In this document: piece after piece, positions 1-8,044 of the stretch
How the letters are laid out: every line of letters begins with the position of its first letter
How positions within the stretch are numbered: the stretch's first letter is position 1
Assembly: GCA_005800795.1 (NCBI GenBank)
Contig: SYEN01000380.1
Span: 1-17,049 of the forward strand
Reading direction: 5' to 3'
Source of the DNA: Burkholderiales bacterium
Lineage (GTDB): Bacteria; Pseudomonadota; Gammaproteobacteria; Burkholderiales; SG8-41
Length of the DNA stretch: 17,049 nucleotides
Translations under genes and position numbers: made by a program
The notes under the pieces: model-generated
The model's database searches: none
What the model saw: only the letters and a program-made list of their open reading frames with translations
What the model was told of the DNA's origin: nothing

Positions 1-694
1 GGCGTTCGCGCATGCGCTCGTTTTCACCCTGGGCGTGCACCAGCAATGCCCGCTCGGCGAAATCGCGCGCAGCGTGCCACAACTGATCAAGGCGTTTATC
101 CAGTTGCTTGGCGCGCTCGTTGTCTTCCGGCGATTGCGATGCACGCAGTTCTTCTATGCGCTGCCTCACTTCCTGCAACCCCATGCGCGTGACGATCTGC
201 CGAGCGTAGCCGTTTTTCTGCGTCATCAAACGGATTTTGTTGATGCCGGCTTCGCGCGCGGCAACTTCCATCAAGGCTGCCAGCCCCGCGCGGTCATCGT
301 TCTCGAGCAGATCCCCTAGCGCCTGCGAGGATTCACCACCGCCACCACCTTCGCCGCCTTCCGAGCCGGGGGAACCGCCCTGTGGTACGTCTGGTGGGGC
401 ATCGGCCTGCTGGCGTGGTTGTTCTTCTTGATCTGCCTTGGCGAATTCGTCGCGTTTGAAATACTGCTCAAAGGCGTCGTCGTACAGCGCTTTTTCGTCT
501 GGCGATTTTGCGAGCACCAGCCCCAGCGTGTCCTTCAAGCGGGTACGGTCGGTGTAGCCGATGATATCCACGGCACGCGCCGCGTCGATACCCTCGGCCG
601 CCGAAACGCGCAAACCTGCGCTCCGCGCGACCTGCAAAAACTGGCGCAGCGGCTCGCTGGCTGGCGCGGCTTGCGCCGTTGCTGTCTGAGTCAT
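1..694 (-). CDS. CoxE-type VWA-domain protein, N-terminal part (cut by left edge)
   Basis: The open frame from the ATG at 694 down to base 1 gives 231 codons without a stop, so the gene continues off the window. The N-terminal part (about residues 14-80, with RSAGLRVSAAEGIDAAR and later LAKSPDEKALYDDAFEQYF) matches the conserved start of CoxE-like VWA proteins, which usually act beside MoxR-type AAA+ ATPases in metalloenzyme maturation or protein-complex remodelling. A Gly/Ser-rich low-complexity linker follows (about 106-123), then a charged helical stretch (about 125-231). The VWA domain itself, with its MIDAS metal site, would lie outside the window and is not seen. Its ATG shares one base with the TGA of the upstream phosphatase gene (TGATG), implying translational coupling. 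The family call is from sequence resemblance; the cellular role is unknown. Confidence 0.75.
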   Translation of the reverse strand, partial: MTQTATAQAAPASEPLRQFLQVARSAGLRVSAAEGIDAARAVDIIGYTDRTRLKDTLGLVLAKSPDEKALYDDAFEQYFKRDEFAKADQEEQPRQQADAPPDVPQGGSPGSEGGEGGGGGESSQALGDLLENDDRAGLAALMEVAAREAGINKIRLMTQKNGYARQIVTRMGLQEVRQRIEELRASQSPEDNERAKQLDKRLDQLWHAARDFAERALLVHAQGENERMRER

Positions 695-1158
695 CAACCT
701 GCCGCAGCGCGCGTGGCAGGACGGCCGACGCGTTCGTGCGGTTGGAATGCGGCCTCATAAGCGAGCCTTAGTTCCATCAGCCCCGGTTGCAGCGCCACCC
801 ATTTGCGCAGGTTGGAAATCTCTTGCAGACATTTGTCAAACGGGCGCGCGGCCTTGTCTGCGAGATAGCTCGCCACCACCAGCGGCGAGCGGCTGACACC
901 TTCCATGCAATGCACCAAAACGCGGCCCCGTTCAGCGAGATCGTGCAGTTGCCACACCGCTTCGCGCAATTGGTCGACCGGATTGCCGAAACCATCGATG
1001 AGTTCCACGCAGCGCCAATCCACACCGTGCGCGTTGTTCGAGCCGTTGGGCCAGCCGGTCAGTGACAGAATGCCGGCAATGTCTGCCGCGCGCAGCACGT
1101 CAAAACGCCGCGCGTCGTCGCAATTGCCGATGGCGATTTCTTGGGTGATCCAGTCCAA
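694..1158 (-). CDS. Dual-specificity protein phosphatase family protein
   Basis: A 154-aa protein with the cysteine-phosphatase signature HCMEGVSRSP, i.e. HCx5R with the nucleophilic Cys and the phosphate-binding Arg both present. An upstream Asp in VELIDGFGNP fits the general-acid loop. Size and layout match compact bacterial DSP-like phosphatases, which dephosphorylate Tyr/Ser/Thr residues or small phosphorylated molecules; the substrate cannot be told. I use the TTG start at 1158 because AAAGGA lies 6 nt upstream (1165-1170) and the protein starts cleanly with MDWITQEIAIGN. The stop overlaps the ATG of the CoxE-like VWA gene by one base, so the two are probably one operon. No signal peptide; cytoplasmic. 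Confidence 0.85.
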   Translation of the reverse strand: MDWITQEIAIGNCDDARRFDVLRAADIAGILSLTGWPNGSNNAHGVDWRCVELIDGFGNPVDQLREAVWQLHDLAERGRVLVHCMEGVSRSPLVVASYLADKAARPFDKCLQEISNLRKWVALQPGLMELRLAYEAAFQPHERVGRPATRAAAG

Positions 1159-1626
1159 ATCTGTTCCTTTGGTATTACGGATTGTTCTGTAGAGCTACGG
1201 GTGATGGCCGATGCTCAAGGCAAATCGCACCAGCCGCCTTTCTGACTCGATTCGCGCCATACCTCGCCGAATTGCAACAACTGCCGGGCGTCTTCAAAGC
1301 GTGGCACGGCACGCGCGGGCTGGCGTTCGCCCCGTAACCTGCCGAGCCGGTGAATGCGACACGTGCGCGCGCGGTATCGCCCGCGACGGTGCTGTGCCGA
1401 TTGTAGCCGCCCGCGCCGATATGGCCGATTCGTATGTTGCGTAATGTGGAGAGCGCCATGATTAGCCTGTCTGCAGTGGTTGCGATTATAGCGATGCAAA
1501 CGCGCCGGCGAGATTCGCAATTGACTGCGGCGGCCAAGTGGAGAGAAACTCGTCGAGAGCGTGGGTCGTGGCGCGTGCCAGGACCGGATCATGGCAATCC
1601 ATTTGTAGCGAACAAGGAGCAGGAAC
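1159..1626. other. Intergenic region without a recognisable gene
   Basis: 468 bp between the divergent phosphatase and quinone oxidoreductase genes. Open frames exist on the minus strand (for example 1175-1537 and 1215-1646), but none resembles a known family. Protein-like composition shifts between frames near 1290-1310: one frame has RIGHIGAGGYN, another FEDARQLLQFGEVW. This could be a decayed minus-strand gene, but the evidence is weak. The right end carries the ribosome-binding site of the next gene (AAGGAG, 1614-1619). I see no convincing promoter. Confidence 0.35.
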
Positions 1627-2604
1627 ATGAAGGCAGTTGTGTGCAAGGCTTGGGGGCCGCCGGAATCGCTGGTGGTCGAAAATCGCCCGCCGCTGACGGC
1701 GGCGTCTGGTCAAGTGGTGGTCAGCGTGAAGGCGGCCAACGTCAAGTTTTCAGACACGCTGATCATTGCCAACAAATATCAGACCAAGCCGGAGTTGCCG
1801 TTTGTGCCCGGTGGCGAGGTTGCAGGCGTGGTTACGGCGGTGGGCGAGGGTGTTGCCGGTTTCAAGGTGGGGGATCGTGTCAGCGCGCAGTCGCCCAGCG
1901 GCGGCTATGCCGAAGAGGTGTGCGTGCCAGTGGAAAGCCTGTCAGCGATTCCTGCGTCGATTGATTTTGCAGGGGCAGCGGGTCTGACTTCGACCTACGG
2001 CACGTCGTACTATTCACTGATTGACCGCGGCGAATTGAAGGCGGGTGAAACCCTGATGGTGCTCGGTGCATCGGGCGGTGTGGGACTGGCGGCGGTGGAA
2101 ATCGGCAAGGCGTTGGGCGCGAAGGTGATTGCCTGCGCGTCTAGCGAAGAAAAACTGGCCGTGTGCCGTGAGCATGGCGCAGACGAAACCATCAACTACA
2201 ACACCGAGGACATGCGCGCACGCGTAAAGGCCATCACCAAGGGCAAGGGCATTGACGTGGTGTACGACCCGGTGGGGGGCGACTATTCCGAGCTGGCGCT
2301 GCGCGACATGGCGTGGGGCGGGCGCTTTCTGGTGATTGGTTTTGCGGCCGGGCCGATTCCAAAGATTTCGCTGAACCTGACGCTCATCAAAGGGTGCAGC
2401 ATCGTGGGCGTGTGGATGGGCGCCATGTCCAAGCGCGATCCGCAAAAACGCCGCGCCATTTCCGCTGAAATCTGGAAGCTTTATGAGCAAGGCAAGTTGA
2501 AGCCGCACGTGTGGGGCGCCTATCCGCTGGAAAAAGCGGCCGATGCGCTCAATGCCATTGCCGCACGCAAGGTGGCGGGCAAGGTGGTGTTGACGATGGT
2601 GTAG
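1627..2604 (+). CDS. Zinc-independent quinone oxidoreductase (NADPH:quinone reductase-like MDR)
   Basis: A 325-aa protein of the medium-chain dehydrogenase/reductase superfamily, quinone oxidoreductase branch. The GroES-like N-terminal half contains FVPGGEVAGVVTAVG; the Rossmann half contains LGASGGVGLAAVEIGKALGA (about residues 146-165), the AxxGxxG-type NAD(P)H motif of this branch. The zinc-ligand Cys/His pattern of alcohol dehydrogenases is absent, fitting a zinc-free reductase. The C-terminus (AARKVAGKVVLTMV) is the usual family ending, so it is full length. It would reduce quinones or enoyl/enone substrates with NADPH in the cytoplasm; the physiological substrate is unknown. AAGGAG (1614-1619) lies 7 nt before the ATG. 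The SDR gene follows on the same strand after 65 AT-rich bp, so co-transcription is possible. Confidence 0.9.
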   Translation: MKAVVCKAWGPPESLVVENRPPLTAASGQVVVSVKAANVKFSDTLIIANKYQTKPELPFVPGGEVAGVVTAVGEGVAGFKVGDRVSAQSPSGGYAEEVCVPVESLSAIPASIDFAGAAGLTSTYGTSYYSLIDRGELKAGETLMVLGASGGVGLAAVEIGKALGAKVIACASSEEKLAVCREHGADETINYNTEDMRARVKAITKGKGIDVVYDPVGGDYSELALRDMAWGGRFLVIGFAAGPIPKISLNLTLIKGCSIVGVWMGAMSKRDPQKRRAISAEIWKLYEQGKLKPHVWGAYPLEKAADALNAIAARKVAGKVVLTMV

Positions 2605-2669
2605 CAGGTGCTTGAGATTTATTGTAAATAGTTGTTTTTATTATATTATTTTATAAGGGATGGAAGGCC

Positions 2670-3440
2670 ATGACAGACCCAGGCATGCACAAAGGCGACG
2701 AGTTCACCGGCAAAGTTGCGTTGGTCACCGGCGCGGCGCGCAACATCGGACGCGCGATAGCGCTGTCGCTCGCGTCCGGCGGTGCGAAGGTGGCGGTGAA
2801 CACCCGCTCGAATCTGGCGCAGGCGCAGGGCGTGGCGGCCGAGATTAAGGCGATGGGCAGCGATGCGGAAGCCTATGTGGCAGATGTGGCCGATCCGGCG
2901 CAGGTGCAGCCGATGGTGGATGCAGTGATTAAACGCTTCGGCCGGCTCGACATCCTCGTGCTTAACGCCGCGGTACGCGAGCATGTGCATTTCGATGAAA
3001 TCAGCTACGAAGATTGGCGCCGCATACTCGCCACCAATCTAGATAGTGCCTTTGTGCTCACCAAGGCCTGCCTGCCCGCGCTCAAAAAAGCGGGCGACGG
3101 ACGCATCGTCAACTTCGCCGGCGTCACCGCGCTGCTGGGCCTGAAGGATCGCGCGCATGTCGCGGCGTCCAAACATGGCATCGTGGGGCTGACCAAGGCG
3201 CTGGCGCAGGACCTGGCCGAATTCGGCATCCGCGTAAACTGCATTTCGCCCGGCCAGATCGACACCACACGCGCACCGGGCCACGAGTTACCCAACCGTA
3301 GCAGCGGCATCCCGCTGGGCCGCCGCGGGACATCGTTTGAAATTGCCGGAATGGTGCGCAGTCTATGCGGGCCTGCCGGGGCTTACATGACCGGACAGAC
3401 GCTGCATATTAATGGTGGGTTGTCGAATTCGGGAGTGTAA
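2670..3440 (+). CDS. Short-chain dehydrogenase/reductase family protein lacking the catalytic Ser and Tyr
   Basis: A 256-aa SDR of FabG-like length. The dinucleotide motif is TGAARNIGRAIA (from T20), with Asn in place of the usual second Gly. DILVLNAAV matches the NNAG region, ATNLDSAF keeps the structural/catalytic Asn region, and SKHGIVGLTKALA follows the active site. The catalytic Ser and Tyr are replaced: where classical members read NISS and YSASK, this one reads NFAGV (Gly at 151) and HVAASK (Val at 164), while Lys168 is kept. The C-terminus (TGQTLHINGG) is canonical, so this is not a truncation. Start ATG at 2670 is preceded by GGAAGG (2662-2667, very close) and AAGGG (2655-2659). It may be a non-catalytic or atypical SDR; the substrate is unknown. 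Confidence 0.88.
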   Translation: MTDPGMHKGDEFTGKVALVTGAARNIGRAIALSLASGGAKVAVNTRSNLAQAQGVAAEIKAMGSDAEAYVADVADPAQVQPMVDAVIKRFGRLDILVLNAAVREHVHFDEISYEDWRRILATNLDSAFVLTKACLPALKKAGDGRIVNFAGVTALLGLKDRAHVAASKHGIVGLTKALAQDLAEFGIRVNCISPGQIDTTRAPGHELPNRSSGIPLGRRGTSFEIAGMVRSLCGPAGAYMTGQTLHINGGLSNSGV

Positions 3441-3475
3441 GTCGCATTCGACGTGCGATAGAGAAATTCGAGAAA

Positions 3476-4014
3476 ATGGCAGCCGAACCCTCAGGCGACA
3501 AGCACGACCGCATTGACACCAACGTGCGGAAAACGGTTGCGTTTGCCGCACTGAGAAAAATTCAGGGCCATGTATCCGAAGCCCAAGCGACGAGCGGCTT
3601 GAGCGGAAGGCGCTGCTGATTGCGGCGGGAATATTCGCCCTTATTTTGCTGTTGGTGGTTGGGTATGTTGCCATGGATCGGTCCAATAAATCGCGATCCG
3701 ATCCGTCTGCAGGCTACTCACAAAAGGTGGCGCAGCATATTTCAACAACACTCACCTCGACGGCAAGCCTTGGGGCGCTGCCTGCAAGCGACGCATCGAT
3801 GGCGTATTGGATCAGTATTCGGGCAGACGGGAGGATTGAAGGGGTGCGAATTTTGCGATCGTCGGGCAATAGCGAATTTGACAGCAAGGTCTTGGCGGCT
3901 GTTACCGCAATGGCGCCGTTTGAAAAATTTCCACAGGATCTTCAAAAAAGCGCTAGCGCCATCACCCTTAGCCGGACTGTCCAGTTTGGTCAGAGTAAAG
4001 GCGGTTCTTGGTGA
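3476..4014 (+). pseudogene. TonB C-terminal-domain-like membrane protein, apparently frameshifted
   Basis: Two frames join into one plausible protein. Frame one starts at the ATG at 3476, gives a charged cytoplasmic-type N-terminus (RKTVAFAALRKIQGHVSEAQ), and stops at 3617-3619. The -1 frame, entered around 3585-3600, reads ERKALLIAAGIF followed by a single membrane segment rich in Leu/Ile/Val, then a periplasmic domain with WISIRADGRIEGVRILRSSG and FDSKVLAAVTAM, typical of the TonB/TolA C-terminal fold. The second frame has no ATG upstream of the membrane segment, only a TTG inside it (3646), which argues that the true N-terminus lies in the other frame. A single-base deletion, or a sequencing error, near 3585-3600 would explain it. 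The fold call is moderately secure; the role is unknown. Confidence 0.6.
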
Positions 4015-4052
4015 TGATCCGCATACGGCGCTTTGCCCTTGGGTAAATGCGC

Positions 4053-4080
4053 CCTACAAAATGCACGAACACTTTGTAGG
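4053..4080. repeat. Inverted repeat in a convergent intergenic space
   Basis: Perfect 8-bp arms CCTACAAA (4053-4060) and TTTGTAGG (4073-4080) around a 12-nt loop, between the convergent TonB-like gene and the NHL gene. It could act as a bidirectional terminator or be the edge of a dispersed element. There is no clear U-tract on either side. Confidence 0.4.
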
Positions 4081-4174
4081 ATGCGGTGACGCAGGATCCA
4101 CATCGTTCGAGGTATTTCGCTGTGTTGCGCGATCGATGCGGTTTGCAGTGCTCACCACATCTACCCTCAGCCAT

Positions 4175-5152
4175 TCAACCTTTCACCTTCACCAGCTTCT
4201 GCAAGCACCGTATCCGCGCTGGTTTTGGCACATTCGGATACGAGCGAGAGAACGACACGTAGGCGACCTCGCCCACATACAAATCACCGTGTGAATCCAC
4301 GCACATGCCGTGCGGCGAGATGAACTGCCCCGGCGCGGTGCCGCGCGCCGGGGCGGCCTGCACGGTGGCGAGCAGATTGCCCTGGTGATCCATGACGCTG
4401 ATGCGCGGGCCGATGTTGGGGTGGTTGATGTTGACCGACAGGTGCGGGCCGATTTCGGCGATGTAGCAGATGGGGCACTTGCCATTGGTACCACGGGTCA
4501 TGTAGAGACCGCTCGGACGGTGCAGAGTGTTCCACTGCGCTTCGTAGCGGCCGTTGCCGTCAAACACCTGCACTCGGTGATTTTCGCGGTCGGCGACGTA
4601 CACCCAGCCGTCGGCGTCGCAGGTGATGTTGTGCGCAATGTTGAATTCGCCGGGCCGCGTGCCGGGCTTGCCCCACGAGAACAAGAGTTTTCCGTCGGGC
4701 GAATACTTATGCACGCGCGCGTTGCCGTAGCCGTCTGAAATATAAAGATCGCCCTGCGGTGACATGGCGGTATGCGTGCAACGATGGAAAGGCTCGCCGC
4801 TCATGTATGCCGATGCCTTACCCGGTATGCCGATGGTCATCAGCACTTTGCCGTCGAGCGTGCATTGGCGCATGGTGTGATCGCCATCGTCGTTGAGGAA
4901 AATCGTGTCATCCAACCCCATGTAGACGCCATGCGGATTCTTGAAAACGCCTTCGCCCCACGAGCGCAAAAAATTGCCGTCGCGATCAAACACCACCATC
5001 GGATGCGGGCTGCGGTTGAAGGCGTAAACGTTGTCGTGGCGGTCGACGCCTACCGCAGCAACGTCGCCGGTGTCCCAGCCCTCGGGCCACTTGGCCCATC
5101 CGTCCTGCGCGATGTAGCGGTAATCGCCTTCGCCGATAATGGCGTTGTTCAT
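4175..5152 (-). CDS. NHL-repeat six-bladed beta-propeller protein, peptidyl-alpha-hydroxyglycine lyase-like
   Basis: A 325-aa protein made of NHL-type propeller blades, each with a Gly/Asp-rich turn: VGVDRHDNVYAFNRS, DGNFLRSWGEGVFKNPHGV, DLYISDGYGNARVHKYSPDG, DGWVYVADRENHRVQVFDGN and SPHGMCVDSHGDLYVGE. Sequences of this kind are often annotated as peptidyl-alpha-hydroxyglycine alpha-amidating lyase-like because they share the propeller and its His/Asp-rich loops; real amidating-lyase activity in bacteria is unproven. No signal peptide is visible, so it is probably cytoplasmic. No strong Shine-Dalgarno sequence precedes the ATG. It lies 61 nt downstream of a PrpD-family gene on the same strand, consistent with one catabolic operon. 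Confidence 0.8.
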   Translation of the reverse strand: MNNAIIGEGDYRYIAQDGWAKWPEGWDTGDVAAVGVDRHDNVYAFNRSPHPMVVFDRDGNFLRSWGEGVFKNPHGVYMGLDDTIFLNDDGDHTMRQCTLDGKVLMTIGIPGKASAYMSGEPFHRCTHTAMSPQGDLYISDGYGNARVHKYSPDGKLLFSWGKPGTRPGEFNIAHNITCDADGWVYVADRENHRVQVFDGNGRYEAQWNTLHRPSGLYMTRGTNGKCPICYIAEIGPHLSVNINHPNIGPRISVMDHQGNLLATVQAAPARGTAPGQFISPHGMCVDSHGDLYVGEVAYVSFSRSYPNVPKPARIRCLQKLVKVKG

Positions 5153-5213
5153 GTGGGTATATCTTGCAGGGTTGTGAGTAAAATTGTCAATTAAAACATA
5201 TAGTTAGACCATG

Positions 5214-6563
5214 TTATGCCTTGGCTATCAGCGCCGCGATGGTCGCCATATCGCTTTGATTTTCCAGATCGCTTACCGCGTCGATAATGGCTTTGGCCTG
5301 TGCTTTGCCGATCAGTGTGCGCGTGTAGCGACTGAATTTTTCGCAGGCGTCGGGCCACGTGAGCGGGTTGAGCGGTGAGCCCTTGTGCGGCGTCGTCGTT
5401 TGTTTGTAAGTAACGCTGCCGCACTCGATAGTGACATCTGCAGGTGGAATCGCGCCGTGGCTATCGGGGATGGATTTGTCGATGATGAGTTCCATGTTTT
5501 TCGCCAGAGCACGCACCAGCGGGTCTTTCACCGCGTCGTCGTTGTAGACGAGAGGATTCGACATGTCGCGCGTCAACGCCACCGCCGCCGTGAACGGCAG
5601 GCTGTACTGGCCACCCATCACCGTCAGTGGATCACGCACGGTGTGCCGGTCGTGGAGGATGCGATGCGCGCCGCGCAGGGTGACTTTGGTGATGGCTTTC
5701 GCGTTGAAGCCGTGCTCGCGCTTCATGTCCTGTATTGCCTGCACCACTGCCTGATGTGTGACATGTGTGGCGAAAGCTTTATGCGACGCGGGCTGGATCA
5801 ACCATTTTTTGCCGAGATCGGCGGTGAGCTTGGCGATGTCGGTCGGCTCGGAGAATACATTGAAATAACCGTACGGTCCTTCGATCACGGTGACCGGGCC
5901 GTGCAGACCTTTTTGCGCGAGGAGGGCGGCTTCGAGTCCTCCGGAACTGGCGCGGCCCAGATGCACACGTTTGGTGTCGTCGCCCGCCCAGGCAAATTCG
6001 AGCAAACCCGCCGCGCAGGAGCCGGCCAGTCCCAACGCGCTGGCGACTGTGGCGGCGTCAAAGCCCAACAGCTTGCCGACTGCTGCAGCGGCGCCGAACG
6101 GGCCTTGCACGCTGGGGTTGTGAAAGCTGCGCGTGTTTTCAAGGCCTACAGCGGCTTTTTGCAAACGGCCCGACACTTCAAAGCCAAGCGCAATTGCGAG
6201 TAAAAAATCTGTGCCCGCGCGATGATCGCGCTGGCAAATGGCGAGCGCCGCGGGCAGCACGGTGCCGCTGGCATGTGAGCCGGTGAGCGGCTCGCATTCA
6301 AACGCGCCGATCATCGCGCCGTTGGCCATCGCCGCGCGGCACACATCGGTTTTCCACGGCTGGTTGACGACGGAAACTTCCGGTTTGCCGCCGAGCTCGT
6401 GCACCATCTCCACCACGCGTTGCGCCCACGGCATGGATGAACCGACGAACGCGGCGGCCATCACATCCAGCGTAGCGATTTTGCATTCAGTGACGAGGCT
6501 CGCCGGGAGATCGGCGTATCGGGTGCCGGCGACGAATTCGGCGAGTAGTCGAGTGGCGGACAT
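5214..6563 (-). CDS. MmgE/PrpD family protein (first copy)
   Basis: A 449-aa protein of the MmgE/PrpD family, which includes 2-methylcitrate dehydratase, cis-aconitate decarboxylase and many uncharacterised dehydratase/isomerase-like enzymes. Family features include the helical N-terminal domain (LLAEFVAGTRYADLP), the conserved GSHASGTVLPAALA segment, FHNPSVQGPFGAAAAVGKLL, and the late MGGQYSLPFTAAVAL motif. The frame is open up to 6623, but I place the start at 6563 because AGGAG (6569-6573) lies 5 nt upstream and MSATRLLAEF is the usual family beginning. It is divergent from the Bug-type binding-protein gene and upstream of the NHL gene on the same strand. It probably acts on a di- or tricarboxylate; the substrate is not deducible. 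Confidence 0.9.
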   Translation of the reverse strand: MSATRLLAEFVAGTRYADLPASLVTECKIATLDVMAAAFVGSSMPWAQRVVEMVHELGGKPEVSVVNQPWKTDVCRAAMANGAMIGAFECEPLTGSHASGTVLPAALAICQRDHRAGTDFLLAIALGFEVSGRLQKAAVGLENTRSFHNPSVQGPFGAAAAVGKLLGFDAATVASALGLAGSCAAGLLEFAWAGDDTKRVHLGRASSGGLEAALLAQKGLHGPVTVIEGPYGYFNVFSEPTDIAKLTADLGKKWLIQPASHKAFATHVTHQAVVQAIQDMKREHGFNAKAITKVTLRGAHRILHDRHTVRDPLTVMGGQYSLPFTAAVALTRDMSNPLVYNDDAVKDPLVRALAKNMELIIDKSIPDSHGAIPPADVTIECGSVTYKQTTTPHKGSPLNPLTWPDACEKFSRYTRTLIGKAQAKAIIDAVSDLENQSDMATIAALIAKA

Positions 6564-6678
6564 GGGGGCTCCTGGCGAGGCAATTTCAGCAAGCAGTGTC
6601 ACTGAAGCAGTACACAGCGTCAATCACCCACAATGCGAGAAGCACGCTCTGCCGGTGCGGCGATTGCAGTAACCGCAC

Positions 6679-6708
6679 TTGGCAACACTGTGCAGCGGCC
6701 TGTAGCAT
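6679..6708 (+). promoter_or_regulatory. Possible sigma70-type promoter of the binding-protein gene
   Basis: TTGGCA (6679-6684) and TAGCAT (6703-6708) are separated by 18 bp and lie about 45 bp before the start of the binding-protein gene. Both boxes are imperfect, so this is a tentative call. A perfect AGGAGG ribosome-binding site (6740-6745) sits 7 nt before that gene's ATG. Confidence 0.3.
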
Positions 6709-6752
6709 AGGCACGAAAAGCTGCATACTACTAACCCTTAGGAGGCGATCAT

Positions 6753-7754
6753 ATGAAGTTTCGCGCAAAGTGGATTCCCGTTGCGGTGTCCTCGGCGGGC
6801 GCTGCGGTACTGGCGGGCATTTGCGGTACGGCCACCGCACAGCCAAACGCTGCAGCGAACTATCCCACCAAACCGATACGCTGGATCACGCCGTATCCGC
6901 CCGGCGGCAGTACCACCGCGCTGTCGCGCATGGTCGGCGACAAGCTCGCCGAAGCCTTTGGCAAAAACGTGATTATCGACAACCGGCCCGGCGGCAACAC
7001 CATAATCGGCGCGGAAGCAGTGGCCAAGGCGTTGCCCGACGGTTATTCGCTGCTGCTCGGGGGGAATACCCAGGTGATTCTGAGTTTGCTCACCAAGCCG
7101 CCGTTCAATGTATTCAAGGATTTCGCGCCGGTGACGATCATCGCCAAAACCAATTACATACTGGTGATCAACCCCGCGACGCCGGTGAACAACCTGCAGG
7201 AGTTAATCACCTATGCCAAGGCGCGGCCCGGTCAGCTTAACGTGGCGTCGGTGGCGAGCGGCAGTTCGCAACACCTGATGGGCGAGTTGTTCAATATTCT
7301 CGCAGGGGTGAAGATGCAGCACATCCCCTACAAGGGTGGGCAGCAGGGCATCATTGATTTGATGGGTGGCAGCGTGCAGGCATCGTTCTCCAACGCGATC
7401 AACGTCATTCAACACATCCAGAACGGCCGGCTGAGAGGCTTGGCGATCACCGGCGACAAACGCACAGTGGCGTTGCCGAATTTGCCGACCTACGCCGAGG
7501 CCGGCATGCCGAATTACGACCCGAAAAACTGGCAAGGCATGATGACCACGGGTGGCACGCCGGTGGCGATCATCAACAAACTGTCCGCCGAGGTTGGCAA
7601 AATTCTCGCCATGCCTGATATTCGCGACAAGCTGATAGTTTCGGGCATGGAGCCCGCGTTTAGTGGGCCGGAGAAAATGGCGGCGCAGATGAAGGCAGAC
7701 TACGCAGAGATTGCGAGGGTTATCAAGGCGGCCAATATCAAGATCACGGAGTGA
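6753..7754 (+). CDS. Tripartite tricarboxylate transporter (TTT) substrate-binding protein, Bug family
   Basis: A 333-aa periplasmic binding protein. The first ~30 residues form a Sec signal peptide: MKFRAKW, a hydrophobic core, then an ATAQ cleavage region. The Cys in the core is not in a proper lipobox, so it is probably soluble. The mature protein shows the Bug-family hallmarks YPTKPIRWITPYPPGG near its start, NRPGGNTIIGAEAVAKALPDGY, and IPYKGGQQGIIDLMGG. These proteins capture carboxylates or similar small acids, many with no TctA/TctB membrane partner nearby, as here. Flanking MmgE/PrpD genes suggest uptake of the acid they process. AGGAGG 7 nt upstream fixes the start. Confidence 0.93.
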   Translation: MKFRAKWIPVAVSSAGAAVLAGICGTATAQPNAAANYPTKPIRWITPYPPGGSTTALSRMVGDKLAEAFGKNVIIDNRPGGNTIIGAEAVAKALPDGYSLLLGGNTQVILSLLTKPPFNVFKDFAPVTIIAKTNYILVINPATPVNNLQELITYAKARPGQLNVASVASGSSQHLMGELFNILAGVKMQHIPYKGGQQGIIDLMGGSVQASFSNAINVIQHIQNGRLRGLAITGDKRTVALPNLPTYAEAGMPNYDPKNWQGMMTTGGTPVAIINKLSAEVGKILAMPDIRDKLIVSGMEPAFSGPEKMAAQMKADYAEIARVIKAANIKITE

Positions 7755-7877
7755 GGCAGTTTTGCTGTGGTTGGGAAATCTGTTATAAGTATTTGTTTTT
7801 ATTGAGTATTTTTTTGGTCCCATGACTGGCTTGTAAGTGGGCTGCAGCACTCTAGTCAGCGAGCAAATCTTTCCTCA

Positions 7878-7990
7878 TCGTTCCCGCGCAGGCGGGAACC
7901 CATAACACAGTGCCACGTGAGACACAAAAAACATAAACCACCATCCTACCTTCCCTGAGGGAAGGGGATACCCGCCTGCGCGGGAATGAC
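7878..7990. repeat. Composite REP-like hairpin repeat
   Basis: In the convergent space between the binding-protein gene and the second PrpD gene there are three hairpins: TTCCCGC-GCAG-GCGGGAA (7881-7898), TTCCC-TGA-GGGAA (7951-7963) and CCCGC-CTGC-GCGGG (7971-7984). The last unit is an inverted copy of the first, so the outer ends also pair. The segment 7878-7915 recurs with 37 of 38 bases identical at 9476-9513. It may serve as a transcription terminator for the converging genes. The remainder of 7755-8044 is AT-rich and holds no gene that I can see. Confidence 0.7.
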
Positions 7991-8044
7991 AGGTGCGGTG
8001 TTGTTCCGCTTGCGTGCCGGCTAAATGAAGTGGGGAATGCCGCG

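Noticed and set aside
1175..1646. Minus-strand open frames upstream of the phosphatase gene
   Set aside because: No family match; composition shifts between frames. At most a decayed gene, so listed only as intergenic.
4310..4738. Plus-strand open frame opposite the NHL gene
   Set aside because: Shadow caused by GC-rich codon bias of the minus-strand gene.
5153..5213. Promoter with TTGACA upstream of the NHL gene
   Set aside because: A TTGACA is present on the minus strand, but the only -10-like sequence is about 22 bp away, too far for a sigma70 promoter.
5385..6203. Long plus-strand open frame opposite the first PrpD gene
   Set aside because: Shadow of a well-supported gene; no family resemblance and no ribosome-binding site.
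6753..6845. Lipoprotein signal in the TTT binding protein
   Set aside because: The Cys at residue 24 follows Ile, not Gly/Ala/Ser, so no valid lipobox.
7878..7990. CRISPR-like repeats
   Set aside because: Only hairpin units with unequal spacing and no regular spacer array.
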